The translations under genes were made by a program, and so were the position numbers. The notes beneath the pieces were generated by a model. That model was not told the DNA's origin and did no database searches. It saw only the letters and a list, made by a program, of their open reading frames with translations. Below, in pieces: positions 59,765-64,000 of a DNA stretch of 64,000 nt; position 1 is the first letter of the stretch; every line of letters starts with the position of its first letter. Source of the stretch: Triticum aestivum (taxonomy: Eukaryota; Streptophyta; Magnoliopsida; Poales; Poaceae); NCBI RefSeq assembly GCF_018294505.1, contig NC_057802.1, forward strand, positions 307,942,961 to 308,006,960. Reading direction: 5' to 3'.

Positions 59765-61099
59765 ATGGCCTCTGTAAGTTCAATCACCACCTCCTCTCTT
59801 CTAGTTCTAGCTAGATCTGTCCATGCGCTAAGGTTAGGTCGTCCGATCTATTTGACTGTGATGGTGTAGTAGCTAGTTGTGATGGATTTGGAGCATGCTA
59901 GGGGTTGTTTCCATGTGGGCAAGTGTTGGCAGTTAGTGGTCATGGATGAATCGGTGGTATGCTAGTGTGCAAGTGTTGAACAAGATCATCCATGTGTCCA
60001 TGATTAGTGCTCCGTTCCCCATGATTAGTGCTCTGTTCTCCATGTACTACTAGTTCGATCTGTCCATGTTGTACTGCTAGTTCATATTATCCATGTGTAG
60101 TGTCTTGTGGTGTTGACTACGCAAGAGTTTAGTCAGGTCATCGTGCTATCCGAGAGCCAGTTCCCGCCGTCCTACGTCGAGGACTCCCAGCCTCCATTGG
60201 AAGAGATGTCTCTTGATTCATAGGTTTTCGAGGTGCCGCCTACGGTTCCTCCATTTGTGCTGGCTCAGCCCAATGTTGTTTCTCATGCTTCTGCTCAAAA
60301 GGCATCAACAAAGGAGAAGAAGGATGGTAGGGGGAACAGCATGAAATGGCAGTCGTTCCTCTCCACTTTTGTGCTTAACAAGATGTGTGAGATCATAGCT
60401 AGTGGGGTGAGGAATGACAAGGGCTTCAAGGAGGTGCACTTGAACCTTGTTGCAAAGCAGGTGTTCGACTTCTATGGACAGGGTGTACAACCACCTGGGG
60501 AAGTGGAGAGCTCGATGGATCCAAATGCCCAAGCTCAGAGACCTTAGCGGTGCTTCATGGGATGAGGACACCTGCTCGATCTTTCTGGAGGCAGAGTACT
60601 ACCAAGGCCACGTCGCGGTTAGCTCACAAACCATGCCATTCTAACAGACCAGCAGTTCAAGCCTATGAACCATTGCCATACTAACTAACCTGTCTGCCCT
60701 GTTTCTTCTTAGGATCACCCCAAGGACGTTGAGTTCCTCAACACCCCTATCTAGAACTACCACCAGATGTAGCAGATCTTCTCCTTCAGGATGGCAACCA
60801 GCAAGCATGCCATGGGCTCTGGTCAGCCGCTGGGCTCGCCGATGCTGGAGTATCCAGACACCCAGGAGTCAGACACCATCAACGTTGATGCTCCTGAGAA
60901 GGATGTTGAGCACGTTCCTGTGCTTGATAGGAAGAGGAAGCGGGCAGGCTTCATGGAGGAGGAGTTGAGCATCTTCAGCAGCATGACTGAGGTAGTGAAG
61001 GAGGTGGCCACCGCCATCAGGGAGAGCAAGAGTGTGGACATCCACCCTAAGCTGTACAGCGCCGTCATGGATCAGATTGGCTTCATGCATGCTTACTAA
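59765..61099 (+). pseudogene. Myb/SANT-like DNA-binding protein of the Harbinger-like element
   Basis: Likely exon 1 is ATGGCCTCT (59765-59773) before GTAAGT. Exon 2 starts 60137 after CAG and runs V-I-V-L-S-E-S. It meets TAG at 60221 and carries the Myb/SANT-like domain (M-K-W-Q-S-F-L-S-T-F, V-L-N-K-M-C-E, H-L-N-L-V-A-K-Q-V). A frameshift near 60484 separates that from Y-N-H-L-G-K-W-R-A-R-W and W-D-E-D-T. Donor GTTAGC lies near 60618. The last exon (~60715-61099; D-H-P-K-D-V-E-F-L-N) has TAG at 60752 and 60770, then D-R-K-R-K-R-A-G-F and a final helix. In PIF/Harbinger systems such a protein helps bring the transposase to the ends. Confidence 0.7.
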
Positions 61100-61200
61100 T
61101 GCTCTTCTGCTCCATTGCTTGCTTCTAGAGTTCTTCATTGCTTGTTGTTCGTGTGTTCCAATGCTTGTTGCTTGAACTTATTGCTCGTTTCCACTGGCAG

Positions 61201-61491
61201 GGCAAGTGGTATGAGGTGTTCGAATTTAGGGTTCCAGGGGTTTACAGTTCATGGGAAGCTTGGAACAAACAAGTTTCAGGGTACAACGACAGCAACCACA
61301 GAGGCGGGTTTAAGACTAGGCAGGCGGCAGAAGATGCTTACTCCAAGTATGTGCGAGAGCATTCATGCAGTAAGGTTGAGGTTGGCAAGAAGGTGGATCG
61401 ACCAATAGGACTGAAGAACTTCATCATCTTCGTCCAGTTCATCGTCATAGCAGTGATGTGGCGTTGGTGTGCTCGGTGTGATCGTGTGTAA
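61201..61491 (+). CDS. RNase H1 N-terminal (viroplasmin-like) domain with C-terminal membrane segment
   Basis: After a good acceptor (CCACTGGCAG, ending 61200) the frame reads G-K-W-Y-E-V-F-E-F, P-G-V-Y-S-S-W-E-A-W, V-S-G-Y-N and G-F-K-T-R-Q-A-A-E-D-A-Y. This is the small hybrid-binding fold found at the N-terminus of RNase H1 and in caulimovirus P6-like proteins; it grips RNA/DNA duplexes. No RNase H catalytic domain follows. A basic linker leads to L-K-N-F-I-I-F-V-Q-F-I-V-I-A-V-M-W and a stop at 61489-61491. The first exon with the start codon is not identified. It lies 100 bp after the Myb-like gene, same strand. Function in the element unknown. Confidence 0.65.
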   Translation, partial: GKWYEVFEFRVPGVYSSWEAWNKQVSGYNDSNHRGGFKTRQAAEDAYSKYVREHSCSKVEVGKKVDRPIGLKNFIIFVQFIVIAVMWRWCARCDRV

Positions 61492-61765
61492 GGTGTAGTA
61501 GTATTAGTAAGCTCACCAAGTAGGGTACAAGGTGAGCACAACTCTATGCTCGTATGTAACCAAACAACGTGCACCCGTGTGAGCACATACAATGCGAGCA
61601 ACCAAACGCAGTGCTTAGAGGCATCGTTATGATGCAGGGAGAGGACATGCACGCAACCAAACAAAGTGCAGATGTTGGTTTTTGGCCTGCTTTTGCTCAG
61701 CCAGGCCCAACTGGGACAAGTATGCAAATGGGCAAAAACGATGCAGGTAACCAAACATGCGCTTA

Positions 61766-62780
61766 GTTTTTGCCATGGATCATGGCAAATTTGTGGTACA
61801 TAACTTGTGTATCATGCCATTTTTTTGTTGCATCTAAGAGAATGTGTAGGTACATTTGTGTTTGCAACATCACAAATTTAAGGAAGATTTATTCTAGTGA
61901 CTTGGCATTTTTAAGAATTTTCTGTCGTATCACTAGTAAAATTTATTACACTTCCCTAGACATATTCATATTTTTTTTGTCTCTGTTTGCCATGTCACTA
62001 GACAAATTTTCATTGATTTTTGCCATGTCAAATTACGAAATTCCTACATTTTGTCTTCATATGGACATATAAAATTTACATACCATATGATAGGTTAATA
62101 TTTTTCCAAAAAGTTGCATGATTACAGATTTCCAACAATTTACCATGTGATAAGTTACTCTTTTTCCAAAAAGTTGCCACGTGATGATTATAAAATTTGC
62201 AAAAAAAATCCTTGATTTATGTAAAAAAAAAATCCTTAATTACAAGTACAAACTTTTTCGCTAAGTTTTGCATGATCTATAGAATAGTTTCAAAAGTTGC
62301 AATGGACCATGTCAAAATTTTAACTTTGCATGTTTTCTCATACAAATACCATGGCAATTTTTATCCCGTGTATGTTTTTTAAGTATTTGTACCATGAAAA
62401 ATTTATTGTATATACCATGGCAACTTTATTGATCATTTCACGGCAAATCCTTTTTTTGTATGTATCATGGCAATTTCTCTATGTATTTTATATTTTTATT
62501 CATGTATATTAAATCTTGAAACGCAACATTTTTTTTATATGTAAGGTGATTTTAGTCATGATCATAGCAAACTCTCATTTTATATGAACACCCCCCCCCC
62601 CCCCCCCCCCCCCGCCCCTTCTTTTTATTGAGATGACTATTTTTTGTCCCCGCAAAATTATGCTTTGGTTGTTGGCAATATTTTTGCATAAAACAACTAA
62701 TTGGGCCTCGCCCGTTTATTCCGGCCCAGTTTGACGTTCGCTCATTCGATCCGGGGATGGCCTAGCCAACTTGCTAGCTC
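61766..62780. repeat. AT-rich repeat, right copy (blocks Y' then X')
   Basis: 61766-62075 matches block Y (58790-59277) and 62085-62780 matches block X (57540-58420), including ACAAACTTTTTCGCTAA, CATGATCTAT, AAAATTTATTGTATAT and the end GGATGGCCTAGCCAA. The order Y'-X' in the same strand orientation suggests that a tandem X-Y array was the target of the Harbinger-like insertion. Confidence 0.6.
62591..62613 (+). repeat. Poly-C tract (23 C)
   Basis: Uninterrupted run followed by GCCCC. The homologous place in the left copy (near 58046) has only six C, so the run has expanded. Confidence 0.9.
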
Positions 62781-64000
62781 ATGTTTCCTGACGGGGGTAT
62801 CTTGACGGCTGAACTAGGAGGCCACCCAAGCCAAATTTGGCGATCTATTTTTGAGGGACGTGATATCTTGAAGCAGGGCTTGATCAGGAGGATAGGTAAT
62901 GGCGAGTCAACATATATATGGACGGACAACTGGATACCCAGGGATGTGATGATGCAGCCATATGGGCGAAGGTCAGACAACCCCCCTGAGCTAGTTTCCT
63001 CGCTCATTGATCACACGACAGCGACATGGAATCAGGCCAGGCTCGAGGAAGTTTGTCTCCCGATTGACATCATTGCTATCATCCAAATTCCTCTTTGTAC
63101 TTCTAATATACCCGACAATTGGGCATGGAACTTTGAAAAAAGTGGCTCTTTTTCAGTCAGGTCGGCCTATAGGATGATGGTGCATACCAAAATGAGGAGA
63201 GGAGCCTGGGTGGATGAGATGGCGGGCTCATCCAGCTGTGATAGAGATGAGCACTCATGGAAGATTTTGTGGAACACAAGTTCCAGGTAAAATCCGTATG
63301 TTTTTATGGAGGCTAGCACGCCATTCTATACCGACGGAAGATGTCAGGGCCAATAGAAATATGGCAAGCTCGAGTAAATGTGGACTTTGTGGCGCGGGGA
63401 CTCATGGCATTCGATGCTTGAGTGCCCGATGGCCAGGTGTATCTGGGCACTGGTAGATGGAGAGCTTGCTGAACAATTGTGCGAGACAACAGAACCTAGT
63501 GCCAAACAGTGGCTTTTCTCTATGATTGATACATTGTCGCATATAGCTTTTGTGAAATTATCAGTTACACTATGGGCAATATGGTGGGTTAGAAGAAAAG
63601 CTATTCACGAGGAGATCTTCCAGAGCCCTGCTTCCACGCATCAGTTTATCTCTAGCTTCATAAGGGAGCTAGAATACATGCTGGGCAAGAGCACAAAATC
63701 AACAACAACCAGCAATGAAGTATCCACACGGCCTAGGGCGCCACCTCCAGGTTTTATGAAGATCCATGTAGATGCTAGCATTGCAAGGGATCAGAACAAG
63801 GGTGCTGCTGCAGCCGTCTGCAGAGATGGCGATGGAAATTTCATGGGAAGTTCTTCATTAGTGATTTATGGAATTAATGATGCTGCAACAATGAAAGCTA
63901 TCGCTTGTCGTGAGGCCCTTTCATTGGCGGATGATTTGATGTTACAAAGCTTCGTAATAGCATCGGACTCGAAGCAGATAGTGAATGATATTCAGAAGGG
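62781..64000 (+). pseudogene. LINE (non-LTR retrotransposon) 3' coding part: zf-RVT and RNase H
   Basis: It starts F-P-D-G-G-I-L-T-A-E-L-G, the region downstream of LINE reverse transcriptase. It shows S-Q-I-W-R-S-I, L-I-R-R-I-G-N-G, W-T-D-N-W-I-P-R, then the zf-RVT region (G-S-F-S-V-R-S-A-Y, K-I-R-M-F-L-W-R-L, C-G-L-C). The first frame stops near 63290; an indel near 63280 and another near 63400 move it. From 63438 a third frame is open to the window end with an RNase H fold (I-H-V-D-A-S, E in C-R-E-A-L, S-D-S-K). The 5' part, including the reverse transcriptase, is missing: either a 5'-truncated insertion or a rearrangement. It joins repeat sequence near 62790. Confidence 0.85.

Larger units (their letters stand above)
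59281..61762 (+). mobile_element. Harbinger-like DNA transposon, non-autonomous as seen
   Basis: The left end GGACGCGTTTGCTAACCTGC and the right end (reversed) GCGCATGTTTGGTTACCTGC form imperfect inverted repeats. Flanking triplets are CTA (59278-59280) and TTA (61763-61765), close to the TWA target of PIF/Harbinger. It sits inside AT-rich repeat sequence that resumes after it. Inside are a Myb/SANT-like gene, typical of this superfamily, and a viroplasmin-like gene. I found no DDE transposase frame. Subterminal CCAAAC(A/G) and TGCA-rich motifs are frequent near the right end. Confidence 0.65.

Overview
This window is intergenic DNA from a large grass genome, almost certainly the wheat tribe (Triticeae: wheat, goat-grass, barley or rye). 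The reasons are an Angela/BARE-type copia element with ~1.7 kb LTRs, gypsy elements with wheat-type LTRs, Stowaway and Tourist-like MITEs, CACTA, Mutator-like (MULE) and Harbinger-like DNA transposons, a LINE, and deep nesting of one inside another. I see no ordinary host gene that I can defend. Every coding region I recognise belongs to a transposable element or is a decayed gene fragment.

Layout. 1-3424: tail of a gypsy element (protease remnant, 3' untranslated part, start of the 3' LTR). 3425-5530: degenerate repeats and a tRNA-Glu-like relic. 5636-6318: broken GRF zinc-finger gene, convergent with a broken CACTA TNP2 transposase (6826-10328, minus). 11.5-22.9 kb: MITEs, dispersed duplications, a 34-residue-repeat pseudogene and a long-inverted-repeat element. 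22932-31972: a complete non-autonomous gypsy element with gag and protease on the plus strand and a multi-exon gene on the minus strand where pol should be. It interrupts a gene-like sequence that leads into a CACTA TNPA-like gene (Transposase_24 family) and a CACTA terminus at 39380. 39842-55372: an Angela copia element (perfect 5-bp target duplication CCCAC) whose 3' LTR is split by a 6997-bp MULE (48263-55259; perfect 9-bp duplication GCTTTCGGT). 57.3-62.8 kb: AT-rich repeat copies flanking a Harbinger-like element. 62.8-64 kb: end of a LINE, cut by the window edge.

The stand-out is the MULE. Its terminal inverted repeats are ~238 bp and ~97% identical by eye. It carries two convergent genes whose reading frames I could reconstruct through all introns without a stop: a five-exon transposase (1153 aa: PB1-like, MuDR DNA-binding, MULE catalytic, SWIM, CCHC knuckle, basic tail) and a three-exon 229-aa GRF zinc-finger/coiled-coil protein. 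A 39-bp satellite lies between them. This copies the MuDR plan (two convergent genes, each fired from a TIR), but the second gene is a GRF protein rather than anything I recognise as mudrB. A second GRF gene sits convergent to the TNP2 gene at the other end of the window.

A second theme is how the older elements died. The in-frame stops I could place inside otherwise open frames are TAG or TGA and none is TAA. This fits C-to-T decay at CAG (CHG context) and CGA (CpG context), as expected for heavily methylated silenced DNA.
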